Origin: Methylococcaceae bacterium
GTDB taxonomy: Bacteria > Pseudomonadota > Gammaproteobacteria > Methylococcales > Methylomonadaceae
Direction of reading: 5' to 3'
NCBI GenBank assembly: GCA_947484105.1
Contig: CANKON010000105.1
Location: 1 to 5,655, forward strand
DNA: 5,655 bases
Shown here: positions 5,156 through 5,655 of the stretch, piece by piece
Layout of the letters: each line of letters opens with the position of its first letter
Numbering within the stretch: the stretch's first letter is position 1
Program-made: the position numbers and the translations under genes
The notes under the pieces: model-generated
What the model was told of the DNA's origin: nothing
The model's database searches: none
The model's input: the letters and a program-made list of their open reading frames with translations, nothing else

Positions 5156-5655
5156 ATGAAAATCCATCAATTTGAAACTGAAGAGGCATTGGCTAGTTTG
5201 CACAGCCGCCATTCAGGCTTAACGTTTGTCGAAGCCGCACACCGTTTGAATGAATACGGTAAAAATCAAATCGACGAAGTGCGTGGCGAATCGTTAATTT
5301 GGCTCTTTTTCAAAGAATTCATTCATTTTTTCGCGTTAATTTTGTGGTTAGCAGCGGGATTGGCTTTCTTTGCCGAATCACAACAACCTGGCGAAGGTAT
5401 GAAAACGCTGGGTTATGCAATTTTGGGCGTGATTGTGGTGAACGGGGCGTTTTCATTTTGGCAGCAATATCGTGCTGAACGAGCGATTGGCGCGTTACAA
5501 AAACTGTTGCCGAATTACGTTAAGGTGTTGCGTGAAAATCAAATTCGGCAAATTTTAGCCGCCGATTTAGTACCTGGTGACATTCTCATTTTGCAAGAAG
5601 GCGATAACGTTCCTGCCGATTGTCGTTTGCTTGAAGCCTTTTCATTTCGCGTCAA
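5156..5655 (+). CDS. cation-transporting P-type ATPase, N-terminal part (runs off window)
   Basis: The first 166 codons of a P2-like (Ca2+/Na+/H+-type) ATPase, open to the window edge. The start is an ATG with GAGG 7 bases upstream. Residues 10-40 form the cation-ATPase N-terminal domain, with GLTFVEAAHRLNEYGKNQI at its core. Two membrane helices follow at about 55-73 and 85-101, matching M1 and M2. The actuator domain then begins, and LVPGDILILQEGDNVPADCRLLEA (138-161) is the typical strand pair seen in these pumps. The TGES loop, the phosphorylated DKTGT motif, the nucleotide-binding domain and the ion-binding helices all lie beyond the window, so the transported ion cannot be inferred. There is no heavy-metal-binding CxxC domain at the N-terminus, which argues against a P1B copper or zinc pump. 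It is divergent from the SnoaL-like gene and its function appears unrelated to hemJ. Confidence 0.92.
   Translation, partial: MKIHQFETEEALASLHSRHSGLTFVEAAHRLNEYGKNQIDEVRGESLIWLFFKEFIHFFALILWLAAGLAFFAESQQPGEGMKTLGYAILGVIVVNGAFSFWQQYRAERAIGALQKLLPNYVKVLRENQIRQILAADLVPGDILILQEGDNVPADCRLLEAFSFRV

Overview
The window reads as ordinary chromosomal DNA from a gammaproteobacterium of moderate to low GC content. The basis is a CRP-family regulator whose C-terminal half closely resembles E. coli Crp and Pseudomonas Vfr, an Azotobacter-type 7Fe ferredoxin, an RsmD rRNA methyltransferase, and HemJ as the protoporphyrinogen oxidase. A CGTTCCCA/TGGGAACG palindrome like those I remember as common between genes in Methylococcales and other environmental Gammaproteobacteria hints at such a lineage. 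I cannot fix the genus. No phage, transposase, integrase, CRISPR array, tRNA or rRNA was seen.

Left part (minus strand, read right to left): a small Cys-rich lipoprotein, then fdxA, then an Asp-box (BNR) beta-propeller lipoprotein, then rsmD. Spacings are 58, 81 and 13 bp, so they could be one transcript, although the palindrome between fdxA and the propeller gene may terminate or attenuate it. The first ~216 bases are AT-rich and hold no gene I can call with confidence.

Middle part (plus strand): a divergent 99-bp promoter region separates the lipoprotein from a tightly packed three-gene operon: CRP-like regulator, TlpA-like membrane-anchored thiol-disulfide protein, and hemJ. The gene ends overlap (ATGA, then TAATG), so translational coupling is likely. 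The grouping joins a transcription factor, an extracytoplasmic thioredoxin-like protein and the penultimate step of heme synthesis, which suggests a link to heme or cytochrome c supply. That link is inferred from context.

Right part: a convergent SnoaL-like/ketosteroid-isomerase-related gene shares a hairpin with the end of hemJ. It is divergent from the start of a cation-transporting P-type ATPase, which runs off the right edge after 166 codons.

The observations most worth checking are the altered ligand-binding half of the CRP-like protein, its overlapping operon with tlpA and hemJ, and the Cys-rich (CxCC plus GCP) Asp-box propeller, which lacks the sialidase arginine motif. Nothing in the window clearly amounts to an undescribed system.
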